Positions 1 to 6,169 of a DNA stretch of 28,760 bases are shown one piece after another. The DNA lies in IMG/VR virus record IMGVR_UViG_3300028388_002517, positions 1 through 28,760 of that record; one strand, written 5' to 3'. The stretch's first letter is position 1. The number at the start of each line of letters is the position of its first letter. The notes under the pieces were generated by a model, which was not told the DNA's origin, searched no databases, and saw nothing but the letters and a program-made list of their open reading frames with translations. A program made the translations under genes and the position numbers. The stretch comes from a virus.

Positions 1-36
1 ACCTTATTCGCTGCCATATGTCGCTTTGCGCGGCAT

Positions 37-62
37 AAAAAAATCCGGCGTTAATCGCCGGA
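37..62 (-). terminator. Rho-independent terminator of the replication/RusA operon
   Basis: Read on the minus strand this is a perfect 7-bp stem (TCCGGCG / CGCCGGA) with a 5-nt loop, followed at once by seven T residues (positions 43 to 37). The stem overlaps the stop codon of the RusA gene. It should end leftward transcription of the operon starting near 2331. Confidence 0.9.
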
Positions 63-461
63 CAAAGACACAACTGCGTTGTGGGGAGGATATTCACTGC
101 TTTTATAGTCCTGTATCGTCACAATTGCAAGACCCTGCTTAATCACTGGTCCCCTTGTAATCGTCAATTGGTCGATCTGGCTATCGTCTTCCCATATCCC
201 GGCGTGTGTCAGCGCGTCTAATAGAGCCTTTGGTATGTTGTCGAGGTCTCGCTTTCGCTTATCTGGCGGATTGACGTAAATATCTACCGCCAACCGGCCT
301 ACATGGGGAAACACATTCGGCAAATATTTCCGTTTTTCCATTCTCGCCAACATGTTCGCAGACTCCCGATATAGCCGACCTTTTTTGCTGATCAACGTTT
401 TGTTGCCGACACGCCGCCAATAGGTGTTTATTGTTGGTGGATAAGGCAATTTAATCTGCAT
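51..461 (-). CDS. rusA: RusA-like Holliday junction resolvase
   Basis: RusA endonucleases cut Holliday junctions as dimers and resolve recombination and replication intermediates before phage DNA is packaged. The protein shows the N-terminal LPYPPTIN motif and the catalytic core RKRDLDN, followed by DALTHAGIWEDDSQI. The three acidic residues expected from E. coli RusA (two in RDLD, one in the DDSQ segment) are all present, and at about 136 residues the length fits the family. I place the start at the ATG at 461, which gives an N terminus like E. coli RusA and overlaps the preceding Cys-rich gene by 11 nt. An in-frame ATG at 485 would add eight residues but has no evident ribosome binding site. 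Last gene of the leftward operon, as in the lambdoid nin region. Confidence 0.92.
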   Translation of the reverse strand: MQIKLPYPPTINTYWRRVGNKTLISKKGRLYRESANMLARMEKRKYLPNVFPHVGRLAVDIYVNPPDKRKRDLDNIPKALLDALTHAGIWEDDSQIDQLTITRGPVIKQGLAIVTIQDYKSSEYPPHNAVVSLSGD

Positions 462-624
462 CGTTTTTTGGTTCCGCGCCTGCATATCGTTCGAAATATT
501 TGCAACTTTGCCCTTTCATTGGGAACCCCCATTCGAATTTACGACAATAGTTCACCTGTAATTCGTTATCGTAAGCGCAAAATATGCAGGCATAGCAGTC
601 GTATTTCTTTTGCTTTCTGTCCAT
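451..624 (-). CDS. Cys-rich microprotein, probable zinc-binding
   Basis: A 57-codon ORF between the HTH gene and rusA. It carries a cysteine pattern CYACIFC near residues 10-16, then single cysteines at about 27 and 41, with aromatic residues between them, compatible with binding one metal ion. It ends inside the start of rusA (overlap 451-461), as expected for a translationally coupled operon member. No specific function is recognised. Small Cys-rich proteins of this kind are common in phage replication operons. Support comes from the overlap, the regular cysteine spacing and the lack of any competing frame; the ribosome binding site is weak (AGAGA). Confidence 0.6.
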   Translation of the reverse strand: MDRKQKKYDCYACIFCAYDNELQVNYCRKFEWGFPMKGQSCKYFERYAGAEPKNDAD

Positions 625-684
625 TAATCTCTAATTATGCGTCACTCTCGATAATGCCACACACCTAACACATTCGGGCATGGG

Positions 685-894
685 TCATGCCGTCAACGCC
701 TGGTGGTGATTTTCGCGCATGACGTCCAGGTGCAGGTCGAGCAATCGCACGCCCACATCGAAACTCGGCTGACGGACTTCGCCGCGCGCCAGGCGGTTAA
801 GGTGGCGCCAGTCGCTGCCGACCTCTTTTGCCACGCGGGACAGCGGCCTGTAGTGCGTGCGCAGGTTGAGGCAGACGCGTTGCCAGTCAATCAC
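685..894 (-). CDS. Small helix-turn-helix DNA-binding protein
   Basis: A 69-residue protein beginning with GTG, overlapping the end of the P-like gene by 8 nt. The middle (LSRVAKEVGSDWRHLNRLARGE, residues about 18-39) reads as a helix-turn-helix of the Cro/XRE type, followed by a conserved-looking PSFDVGVRLLDLH segment. Similar short HTH proteins occur beside replication or nin-region genes in many phages. Its position, between replication genes and rusA, is like that of ninH in lambdoid phages, but I do not claim homology. The GC content of this stretch is visibly higher than that of the flanking Cys-rich gene and the early plus-strand genes. A regulatory or DNA-organising role is inference. 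Confidence 0.7.
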   Translation of the reverse strand: MIDWQRVCLNLRTHYRPLSRVAKEVGSDWRHLNRLARGEVRQPSFDVGVRLLDLHLDVMRENHHQALTA

Positions 895-1231
895 CGGCTT
901 GCCCTAACGCCTTTCGCATTTTGCATAAGCTGTCATTGACGACTTTTTGACGCGCTTTCGGTTTTGGTAATAGCCTCTTAAACGGCTTGTAAGCGTCTGT
1001 ACGCTGCGCCCATCCATCCCGGCATGTTTCCACGAATTTCGGCAGAGAAGGCGGGAAATCGCCGCTGAGAGCGTCTAACCCGCGTTTTATCTCGTTATCA
1101 GTGAGTGAGCTTAATTTGTCTGCCCATTCCGCCGCTATCAGTTTCGACATTTTCGAATCCTGCAACCGATTCGACCAGACAGGGCCATAGTTGGCGCTCA
1201 ATTTTGCAAATACCCACTGTACCCGATCCAT
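887..1231 (-). CDS. Replication protein P-like (helicase loader)
   Basis: The protein (about 114 aa from the ATG at 1231) resembles the central part of lambda P: a helical segment with AKLSANYGPVW, a WADKLSSLTDNEIKRGLDAL stretch, then FPPSLPKFVETCRD, matching the FLPSPGQF-WCRE block of lambda P. P proteins bring the host DnaB helicase to the O-bound origin. It lies directly after the O-like gene and overlaps its end by about 130 nt. The start is uncertain: an ATG at 1327 has a better ribosome binding site (AAAGGGGA) but lies over well-conserved-looking O sequence; an ATG at 1150 would reduce the overlap. The protein is shorter than lambda P (233 aa), so parts of P are missing or diverged. Confidence 0.72.
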   Translation of the reverse strand: MDRVQWVFAKLSANYGPVWSNRLQDSKMSKLIAAEWADKLSSLTDNEIKRGLDALSGDFPPSLPKFVETCRDGWAQRTDAYKPFKRLLPKPKARQKVVNDSLCKMRKALGQAGD

Positions 1232-1961
1232 TGTCTGCCGAGTCTGTTTTCCAGAAATCCGGGTCGGTGAGTCGCTCAATGTTGTCGATAGCGCGGCTCG
1301 CGCTGTTTTCTCGTTGATTCGTCGCATTTTTGGTTTCCCCTTTAACGCGTTTTGCCAACCAGTCGGCCTTTATGCCTTGCCAACCGGCATCGATTGTTTC
1401 GTGAATCGCTTCATCTGGCGTAATGCCAAGTTGGTTTGCCGCTTTGATCGCTGCCGACATTGCCCGGTCGAAGGCGTTTTGCGTGAGCGGCGCTTTTTTG
1501 TTTTTTCTGTGCTGGATAAATTCCAGGGCCGCGGATTTGGATATTGTGCCGGGTAGGCTTTCCAGCCAAATTGAAGTCTTTTCTTTTTTTACTTTTTCTT
1601 TTGTATTTATGGTCTGTTTATTGCGCAGCACCAAATCGGTGCTGGTTTCTGGCGATTTACCAGCACTAAATCGGTGCTGGTTTTGTACCAAATCGGTGCT
1701 GGTTTTTAGCTGGTAATTTGCGCGCTGATTTCTTCCGCCTTTTCCCGATTTTTTTACCCAACCATACGCAGACAATTGATTCGTGATGCCCGATATTTTT
1801 CCAACAGCAATCCCGGTTAGTTCCGCTATTTGTGGTTTGCCTGGATAACAGGCTCCTTTGTCGTCAGAAAAAGCGTATAACGCAGCCAAAACTTTCAATT
1901 CGTTTTTAGTCAATCGTTGATCAGTCAGTGCCTCAATGGGCAGTTTTATAAACTTCCCCAT
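1098..1961 (-). CDS. Replication initiator, lambda O-like, winged helix
   Basis: A 287-residue protein. Residues 1-85 form a winged-helix/HTH domain (ALTDQRLTKNELKVLAALY, then GACYPGKPQIAELTG and a basic wing with KKSGKGGRNQRANY), as in lambda-O-type initiators. A polar, low-complexity central region (about 90-130) is encoded by the iteron and AT-rich DNA. The C-terminal half, with KAANQLGITPDEAIHETIDAGWQGIKADW and IERLTDPDFW, resembles the C-terminal domain of O-type proteins that contacts the loader. It starts with ATG overlapping the stop codon of the zinc-ribbon gene (TAATG). O-type proteins bind iterons as dimers and nucleate the replisome with P and host DnaB. Family assignment is firm; sequence identity to lambda O itself is low. 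Confidence 0.82.
   Translation of the reverse strand: MGKFIKLPIEALTDQRLTKNELKVLAALYAFSDDKGACYPGKPQIAELTGIAVGKISGITNQLSAYGWVKKSGKGGRNQRANYQLKTSTDLVQNQHRFSAGKSPETSTDLVLRNKQTINTKEKVKKEKTSIWLESLPGTISKSAALEFIQHRKNKKAPLTQNAFDRAMSAAIKAANQLGITPDEAIHETIDAGWQGIKADWLAKRVKGETKNATNQRENSASRAIDNIERLTDPDFWKTDSADNGSGTVGICKIERQLWPCLVESVAGFENVETDSGGMGRQIKLTH
1563..1702 (-). other. Replication origin: iterons plus AT-rich tract inside the O-like gene
   Basis: Three copies of an approximately 20-bp element containing AAATCGGTGCTGG occur at 1626-1645, 1661-1680 and 1683-1702. Two carry internal dyad symmetry (CAGCACC / GGTGCTG). Downstream in gene direction (1625-1563) lies a long AT-rich stretch with T tracts on the plus strand. 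Iterons followed by an AT-rich unwinding region inside the initiator gene is the arrangement of lambda ori. The predicted ligand is the winged-helix domain encoded by the same gene. Confidence 0.8.
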
Positions 1962-2119
1962 TAATCTGCTTTCCTTTTTCTTGGTTTGGACATTGGCCTA
2001 ACGATATACAAGGCGCAACCTGTTGCGGTACAGGATTCAACTTGTTGGCGCCAGGTTCCATTTCCCGGCATTGGGTCGTAAATACACTCCTTGCACTTGT
2101 TATTGATAGCCTGTCGCAT
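1961..2119 (-). CDS. Small zinc-ribbon-like phage protein
   Basis: A 52-codon ORF between the Cro-like gene and the O-like gene. The protein has KCKECIYDP near residues 8-16, then GTWRQQVESC (21-30) and TGCALYIVRP (33-42). Two Cys pairs (C9/C12 and C30/C35) would form a zinc ribbon. This KC-x-C-IYDP...GTWRQQVE-C pattern is one I recognise from small hypothetical proteins in replication regions of gammaproteobacterial phages; its function is unknown. The start ATG at 2119 has a good ribosome binding site (AAAAGGG, about 5 nt spacing), and the stop overlaps the O-like start by one base, so translation is probably coupled. Confidence 0.78.
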   Translation of the reverse strand: MRQAINNKCKECIYDPMPGNGTWRQQVESCTATGCALYIVRPMSKPRKRKAD

Positions 2120-2133
2120 GGATACCCTTTTCA

Positions 2134-2331
2134 CTACATCCCCTCCTGTTGCCTAATCGCTTCCGTTACGCGGCGTAATTTGCCAGCACGCCAAGCCATG
2201 CCAATAACGCGGTCAGTCAATGCCTGATCAAGTTCATCCGGCCAAATGGAAATCGCTTGCGGGGTAACACCTGCGGCCTGCGCAGTACCGGCGCGCCCCC
2301 CAAAAATTTCATATACGGTTTTCTTGTCCAT
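2134..2331 (-). CDS. Cro/YdaS-like transcriptional regulator
   Basis: A 65-residue protein with a helix-turn-helix of the Cro/YdaS type: YEIFGGRAGTAQAAGVTPQAISIWP, where the recognition helix contains TPQAISIW. It is the first gene of the leftward replication operon and faces the early rightward operon across a 123-bp control region with repeated half-sites, the position of a Cro-type switch protein. It probably binds those sites to control both directions. No ribosome binding site is visible before the ATG; instead a TAAATT -10-like element ends 6 nt upstream, so the mRNA may be leaderless. No partner CI-type repressor is seen in this window. Confidence 0.8.
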   Translation of the reverse strand: MDKKTVYEIFGGRAGTAQAAGVTPQAISIWPDELDQALTDRVIGMAWRAGKLRRVTEAIRQQEGM

Positions 2332-2454
2332 AGGGTGAATTTAGCATTAAATTGACATAGTGCAAATACCCTTTTTACAAATGCGCAAAAAACCTTGCAC
2401 TCTTTGCGAAAGGTTCCTATAGTGCAGATACACCACAACGAAAGGAAAGCAATA
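2332..2454. promoter_or_regulatory. Divergent early promoter/operator region
   Basis: Rightward promoter: TTGCAC (2395-2400), 17-bp spacer, TATAGT (2418-2423), upstream of AAAGGAAAG and the ATG at 2455. A second rightward candidate has TTGACA at 2352-2357 and TACAAA at 2376-2381. Leftward candidate: TTGCAC (2365-2360), 16-bp spacer, TAAATT (2343-2338), placing the transcription start at or beside the ATG of the Cro-like gene. Half-sites GTGCA(A/G) occur at 2360-2365 and 2422-2427 on the plus strand and at 2395-2400 on the minus strand. TAGTGCAAATAC (2358) and TAGTGCAGATAC (2420) match at 11 of 12 positions. They overlap the promoter elements, as operators would. Confidence 0.6.
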
Positions 2455-2787
2455 ATGACTGATCAAATCACCCGCAACACCATAGCCGCAGACTTGTTTG
2501 CCGATCTCAGCGAGCAAGGCAAAGGCGAGGCTATTTACGAATCAGATTTTTTTAACTTGGTTCTTGCTTCCGTTGTTGCTGCCTATACCGGCAACGAAAC
2601 AGATAAGGCTAATCTTGGCCGTGCGGTGCTTGCCTGCATCGATGATTTTTTGCGGTATCAAGTGGAAGAAGAAATTGCCAGCAATTTGCCGAAAGATTAT
2701 GAGCACGAAGCGGAATCGGCAAGCCGGAAAATTGATCGGGATAATGCGGGCCAAATCAATCACGTTACCAGAGTGTTTTTTGTATAA
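2455..2787 (+). CDS. Hypothetical early protein, first gene of rightward operon
   Basis: A 110-residue protein with no domain I recognise. It is acidic, mostly helical in character, and contains a short hydrophobic segment (FFNLVLASVVAAYTG, residues about 32-46). I choose the ATG at 2455 because AAAGGAAAG precedes it by about 6 nt and the promoter with TATAGT at 2418 lies just upstream; an in-frame upstream ATG at 2395 falls within the promoter itself. As first gene after the early promoter it may be a host-takeover or regulatory factor, but that is inference from position only. Confidence 0.7.
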   Translation: MTDQITRNTIAADLFADLSEQGKGEAIYESDFFNLVLASVVAAYTGNETDKANLGRAVLACIDDFLRYQVEEEIASNLPKDYEHEAESASRKIDRDNAGQINHVTRVFFV

Positions 2788-2822
2788 AAGACCTAAGAGG
2801 ATAAGTAGCGGAGTGGAATTTT

Positions 2823-3059
2823 ATGAACAATCAAACTGAAGCCTACAACCGTCTAACCGACGCGGCTGACCAACTACAAGAGGCGCGTGACAAGATTCTA
2901 CAGGCACGGTTAGCGTTCGATCTCGGTATGGGATACCAGGGCCACAAAATCGCTGTTGACGCTTGTCAATCGATGGCCTGCGTTCTAGAGATAGTGAAAT
3001 ACGTTTCCATCATTGGCGAAACTATGGCACGAAAAAAACAAACGGCTGCGGAATCATAA
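2823..3059 (+). CDS. Hypothetical early protein
   Basis: A 78-residue protein, strongly helical in character, with a possible coiled-coil region (LTDAADQLQEARDKILQA, residues about 11-28) and a basic tail (ARKKQ). It is preceded by GGAGTGG at a suitable distance from the ATG. No family is recognised. It lies in the early operon between the first gene and a SANT-like DNA-binding protein, and its stop codon is only 4 nt before the next ATG. Confidence 0.65.
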   Translation: MNNQTEAYNRLTDAADQLQEARDKILQARLAFDLGMGYQGHKIAVDACQSMACVLEIVKYVSIIGETMARKKQTAAES

Positions 3060-3063
3060 CAAT

Positions 3064-3276
3064 ATGAAATCAGCAAAACGCTATTGGACAGAAAAGGAAT
3101 TAGCAACATTGCGGAAATATTTTCCGCATCGTCCAACGACTGATCTGGTTGAGCTTTTTGATCGGACAGCATCGGCAATTAACACTAAAGCTGAGCGCAT
3201 AGGACTAAGGAAAACGGAAAATTGCCTTAATGAAATTGGGAAATCTAACTCACAAAAACGCTGGCAAATAAAATGA
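3064..3276 (+). CDS. SANT/Myb-like small DNA-binding protein
   Basis: A 70-residue protein. Residues about 7-49 (YWTEKELATLRKYFP, then TDLVELFDRTASAINTKAERIGL) form a three-helix SANT/Myb-like fold in which the third helix (TASAINTKAERIGL) would contact DNA. Small phage proteins with a W-T-x-x-E-x-x-x-L pattern ending in R-IGL are widespread and thought to bind DNA. The start is the ATG at 3064; a longer reading from 3013 overlaps the previous gene heavily. Its last codons overlap the next start as ATGA. Confidence 0.7.
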   Translation: MKSAKRYWTEKELATLRKYFPHRPTTDLVELFDRTASAINTKAERIGLRKTENCLNEIGKSNSQKRWQIK

Positions 3277-3383
3277 AAGATTATAAATATTTGGCAAACC
3301 GCCAAGGCCCTTTTCCGTGGAAATCTGGTTTTATCATTCTGGCATTGTGGATCTTGGTGCTATCAATAGAAGCTTGGATTTAG
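3273..3383 (+). CDS. 36-aa single-pass membrane peptide
   Basis: A 36-codon ORF whose ATG overlaps the stop of the preceding gene (ATGA), suggesting translational coupling. The N-terminal half is polar and basic; residues about 18-36 (GFIILALWILVLSIEAWI) form one transmembrane helix ending at the C terminus. Tiny membrane proteins are common in phage early operons and may act on the host envelope or in superinfection exclusion; no function can be assigned. Coupling and the clear hydrophobic segment are the support. Confidence 0.55.
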   Translation: MKDYKYLANRQGPFPWKSGFIILALWILVLSIEAWI

Positions 3384-3419
3384 CCAAACGCTGATTACGA
3401 CTAGCGAGGATTTTTTATC

Positions 3420-4268
3420 GTGAAGATTAAACCAGGGATTTATGATCGTCATCAACTGACAAACGACGATTACCATGCGGATCGAGATTATCTTTCGTCT
3501 TCAGGAGTCAAGTGCATTATCGATTCATTGGCTCATTTCTACGCGCAATACCTCGATCCATTAGCACCAAAGGCGGAAGAAAAGCCTGCGTTTGTTATTG
3601 GGTCAGCGGTTCATGCGGCAATTTTGGAACCGGATATTTTTGATGCTGATTATCTTCGTGAACCGAAATTAGATCGGCGCACCAAAGCGGGAAAATTGGC
3701 TGCAGAAGAATTCGCCAACGCGTCAAGCGGCAAAATTGTTTTGCCCGATAGCGATTATCAGGCAGTAATTCAAATGCGCGACCAGGTGCTAAGAAATCCG
3801 TTAGCCGCCGATATTGTTAAAGGTGCTATTACTGAACAATCGTTTTTTGCATTGACCGATGACGGCATTGGGGAAAAATGCAGGACTGACGTTTTTCGGC
3901 CAGCGGCAATTGCTGACGTTAAAACAGTGCAAAGCGCGCTGCCACGAGATTTTTTTAGAGACGCGGCAAATTATCGGTATTTCATGCAAGGCGCTTTTTA
4001 CTTGGACGTTGTTAAAGCAGTGACGGGCGACATGCCTGCGGTTTTTGCCTTTATTGCTGTCGAAAAAACGCCGCCGCATCCAATTATCGTTTACACCATG
4101 CGTCCGAATGATGATGCGACGGAATTTGGCCGTATTCAGTACCGCGAAGCGTTGGATAAATATCGACGCGCTAGAGATTCAAACAACTGGCACGAGTTAA
4201 TGCCAATGCAGTTGCCCGATTGGGCAAAAAACCAACTGATCGAAGATGGAGAAAACAATGTCTTCTGA
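3420..4268 (+). CDS. RecE-like PD-(D/E)XK exonuclease (DUF3799 type)
   Basis: A 282-residue protein of the exonuclease VIII/RecE C-terminal family, which resects double-stranded DNA so that the annealing protein encoded next can load. Visible landmarks: N-terminal NDDYHADRDYLSSSGVK (substrate-binding part), GSAVHAAILEP at 61-71, and the nuclease core with E139, KCRTD ending at D157, and ADVKT with D166 and K168, followed by YRYFMQGAFYLDVV. It is a stand-alone catalytic domain, unlike the very long E. coli RecE. The start is GTG at 3420 with GAGG about 10 nt upstream. It overlaps the RecT-like gene by 11 nt, forming a classical two-component recombination pair. Confidence 0.9.
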   Translation: MKIKPGIYDRHQLTNDDYHADRDYLSSSGVKCIIDSLAHFYAQYLDPLAPKAEEKPAFVIGSAVHAAILEPDIFDADYLREPKLDRRTKAGKLAAEEFANASSGKIVLPDSDYQAVIQMRDQVLRNPLAADIVKGAITEQSFFALTDDGIGEKCRTDVFRPAAIADVKTVQSALPRDFFRDAANYRYFMQGAFYLDVVKAVTGDMPAVFAFIAVEKTPPHPIIVYTMRPNDDATEFGRIQYREALDKYRRARDSNNWHELMPMQLPDWAKNQLIEDGENNVF

Positions 4269-5088
4269 ACTTGCACAAGCAACACAAACATTTATGACCG
4301 CAGAAACCGCTGCATTTGAACTGGCGCAGCGCAAAGCAAAAGCCCTTATGTCGGCAACGGTTCTGCCAAAAGAATATACGGGCAACCTTGGCAATACATT
4401 GATTGCCCTTGAGTTGGCAGAACGAACAAACTCGGCCCCGCTGCAAGTCATGCAAAATCTATATATCGTCCACGGCAAGCCTTCTTGGTCGTCGAAGTTT
4501 TTGATTGGCACGTTTAACCAATGTGGTCGATTTTCGGCTATCCGGTATGAATGGAAAGGCGAGCCAGGTGCTGAAGACTACGGTTGCCGGGCGGTTTGTA
4601 CTGAATTGGCAACAGGGGAAAAAATCCAGGGTATCTGGATAACGTGGAAATTAGTTAAAGCGGAAAAATGGGACGCAAAACCCGGTTCCAAATGGTTGAC
4701 GATGCCCGAAAAAATGTTCCAGTACCGCGCCGCCGCTTGGTTGATTGACGTTACTGCGCCGGAAATTGGTTTAGGTTTGCCAACCGCTGAAGACGCAACC
4801 GATATTATTGATGTCGATCCTTCAACAGGTGCAATCCTGTCAAACGATATTGAATCAGCTTTAACGGGTAACACTGTCGATCCTGTCGACGAACACGAAC
4901 AAGAAACGCAAAAACATGAAGACACTGATCCGCCAATCGCAATTGTTTTGGAGTCAATTAAGGATTCACAAAACTTGTCAGATTTGGCTGAAATTGATGA
5001 ATTAATCAAACATTGGGACAAGCGGACAACCGCGTTTAAACAAGTTCATCAGGCTATCGAAAATAAGCGCAACGCAATAAGCGGTTGA
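4258..5088 (+). CDS. recT: RecT-family single-strand annealing protein
   Basis: A 276-residue RecT-type recombinase, which coats single-stranded DNA made by the exonuclease and anneals it to its complement. Typical blocks are SAPLQVMQNLYIVHGKPSWS, FNQCGRFSAIRYEW, the GEKIQGIWITW strand, GSKWLTMPEKMFQYRAAAWL and APEIGLGLPT with trailing acid residues. The last 75 residues are acidic and variable, as is usual for the species-specific C terminus that contacts host single-strand-binding protein. The ATG at 4258 is preferred over the one at 4246 because GGAG lies 7 nt before it. Overlap with the exonuclease gene implies coupled translation. Confidence 0.9.
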   Translation: MSSELAQATQTFMTAETAAFELAQRKAKALMSATVLPKEYTGNLGNTLIALELAERTNSAPLQVMQNLYIVHGKPSWSSKFLIGTFNQCGRFSAIRYEWKGEPGAEDYGCRAVCTELATGEKIQGIWITWKLVKAEKWDAKPGSKWLTMPEKMFQYRAAAWLIDVTAPEIGLGLPTAEDATDIIDVDPSTGAILSNDIESALTGNTVDPVDEHEQETQKHEDTDPPIAIVLESIKDSQNLSDLAEIDELIKHWDKRTTAFKQVHQAIENKRNAISG

Positions 5089-5095
5089 AGATCGC

Positions 5096-5314
5096 ATGTG
5101 TGACCACCGGAAAAGCGCTGTCTATGATTCCCGCCCACGCTACGACGATCAGGGAAACCACTATGTGGCTCGCAGACGTCGATGCATGGACTGTGGCGCA
5201 ACATTCAGCACTGTTGAGATACCACTAGACAGGCTTAAAGCATTAGAGCAACGCGAGGCCGCTGTTCAGGCTGTTATAGCGTTGTCAAATAATCTGATTA
5301 GTGGGGTTAAATAA
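5096..5314 (+). CDS. NrdR-like zinc-ribbon protein
   Basis: A 72-residue protein whose first 45 residues resemble the zinc ribbon of NrdR: an N-terminal MCDH pair, VYDSRP, a basic ARRRRC run, CMDCGATFST and a VEIPLDR segment. NrdR proteins repress ribonucleotide reductase genes, but the ATP-cone domain is absent here, so this is only the DNA-binding type module. Stand-alone versions are frequent in phage early regions and their function is unknown. It ends by overlapping the next start (TAATG). Confidence 0.72.
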   Translation: MCDHRKSAVYDSRPRYDDQGNHYVARRRRCMDCGATFSTVEIPLDRLKALEQREAAVQAVIALSNNLISGVK

Positions 5315-5547
5315 TGGCCTTGTATGCCAACGTCATCGATGGCTCAGAAGTTTATGCTACGTCAAAAGACGATAAATGCGTATGGGTATTGCTCAGCAAT
5401 ACCATCGGCGTAATGACGCGCCAGCAATATGCACATGAACAAATCAAACTGCAGCCATATTTTGGGAAACAGGAAATCTACAACCCGTTGGACGAATTAA
5501 CGAAGCAGGCCCAGGAATTGGATATGGGGTATGGAGTTGCCAAGTGA
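5314..5547 (+). CDS. Hypothetical early protein
   Basis: A 77-residue protein beginning at an ATG that overlaps the previous stop codon. The N-terminal half is beta-rich in character (ALYANVIDGSEVYATS, then CVWVLLSNTIGVMTRQQY) and the C-terminal part is polar. No domain is recognised. The tight overlaps on both sides (TAATG upstream, GTGA downstream) make it a convincing operon member. Confidence 0.65.
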   Translation: MALYANVIDGSEVYATSKDDKCVWVLLSNTIGVMTRQQYAHEQIKLQPYFGKQEIYNPLDELTKQAQELDMGYGVAK

Positions 5548-5825
5548 ATGACTTTAAACCACACCAGCTTGGAAAAGTGATCGGCACATGGCGCGTAGTC
5601 GAGTACCTAGGTCGCCAGGAAGATCCAGCAGGTAAGGAGAGGCATAAGTATCTGTGCGAGTGCGTCAACTGCGGGACAAGGAAGGAAAAGCGACATGACA
5701 CTCTCAAGAGGCACACAAAATATTGCGCGGCATGTCGTCCAGCTCATAGTTATGGCCCTGGGCGTGGCAAGCTGGTGAACAACGTGATCGAGAGCAGCGA
5801 TTTTTTGAGGATGAAATTGCGATGA
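5544..5825 (+). CDS. Zinc-ribbon protein, phage type
   Basis: A 93-residue protein with two Cys clusters: CECVNCG at about 39-45 and CAAC near residue 69. The N-terminal part (GKVIGTWRVVEYLGR) matches the G-x-x-x-G-x-W-x-V motif seen in phage zinc-ribbon proteins and at the N terminus of some homing-type endonucleases; no nuclease domain follows. The start is GTG at 5544 with GGAG about 8 nt upstream, overlapping the previous stop. It is the last clearly phage-like gene before the cassette array, and its stop overlaps the ATG at 5822. Confidence 0.68.
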   Translation: MNDFKPHQLGKVIGTWRVVEYLGRQEDPAGKERHKYLCECVNCGTRKEKRHDTLKRHTKYCAACRPAHSYGPGRGKLVNNVIESSDFLRMKLR

Positions 5826-5881
5826 ATATTCAAGACATTAAAACTATGTTGTTAGGCGAATTCACGGAGACAGAACGATGA
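5822..5881 (+). pseudogene. 19-codon ORF at the array junction, possible truncated phage gene
   Basis: An ORF of 19 codons whose ATG overlaps the stop of the zinc-ribbon gene (ATGA), the usual sign of a coupled phage gene. It runs through the GTTAGGC core site at 5851-5857 and stops at 5879-5881, overlapping the ATG of the first cassette ORF. One reading is that codons up to 5851 are the remaining 5' end of a phage gene that was split by cassette insertion. Another is that it is a short leader coupling translation into the array. Too short to identify. Confidence 0.35.
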
Positions 5882-6090
5882 AAGACGTTATCGAACAGTT
5901 CAAGAAGCATGCACGATCCGCAAGCTACCACTTTGCCGACGATACGGGCGATGAATGGCATCTCGGGAATAAGGAGCAAGCAATTGCGCTGCAAATATTC
6001 GATGACAATCCAGAATTGCATACCGAATTGCGCGAGGCCGCAAAGGGTGAGCTGTGGAGTTTGAGCAGAGAACGGCCAGTTTCTGGCTAA
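5878..6090 (+). CDS. Cassette 1 hypothetical protein
   Basis: A 70-residue acidic protein of unknown function, containing HFADDTGDEWHLGNKEQA and a helical ELHTELREAA segment. No signal peptide or membrane segment. The start ATG at 5878 has GGAG about 8 nt upstream and overlaps the 19-codon ORF before it. The TAA stop codon lies within the 5' end of attC A, as is typical of integron cassettes. It is the first cassette gene after the 5851 core site and is co-directional with the early operon, so it is probably transcribed from the phage early promoter. Confidence 0.65.
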   Translation: MKDVIEQFKKHARSASYHFADDTGDEWHLGNKEQAIALQIFDDNPELHTELREAAKGELWSLSRERPVSG

Positions 6091-6164
6091 CGCCAATGCT
6101 TAGGGGCGACGCCTGAGGCGGCGTCCCAGCGACCAACGGGAGCGCCTAGAGCTACTTGTTAGGT
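6085..6164 (+). other. attC: attC A
   Basis: Begins GGCTAAC at the cassette 1 stop and ends GTTAGGT (6158-6164). The flanks pair as TAAC/GTTA, then GCTTAGG-GCG against CGC-CTAGAGC, with short unpaired bases. The centre carries GACGCC / GGCGTC as a variable terminal stem. Length is about 80 bp. The core AGGTGA also serves as ribosome binding site for the next ORF at 6170. Confidence 0.75.
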
Positions 6165-6169
6165 GATTT

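Noticed and set aside
1098-1327. Programmed frameshift joining the O-like and P-like ORFs
   Set aside because: No clear slippery sequence with following structure was found in the overlap; two separately initiated overlapping genes, as in lambda O and P, explain it more simply.
5851-5857. Primary attI site of a complete integron
   Set aside because: Only the GTTAGGC core is visible; no integrase gene on either strand upstream, where phage recombination genes occupy the space.
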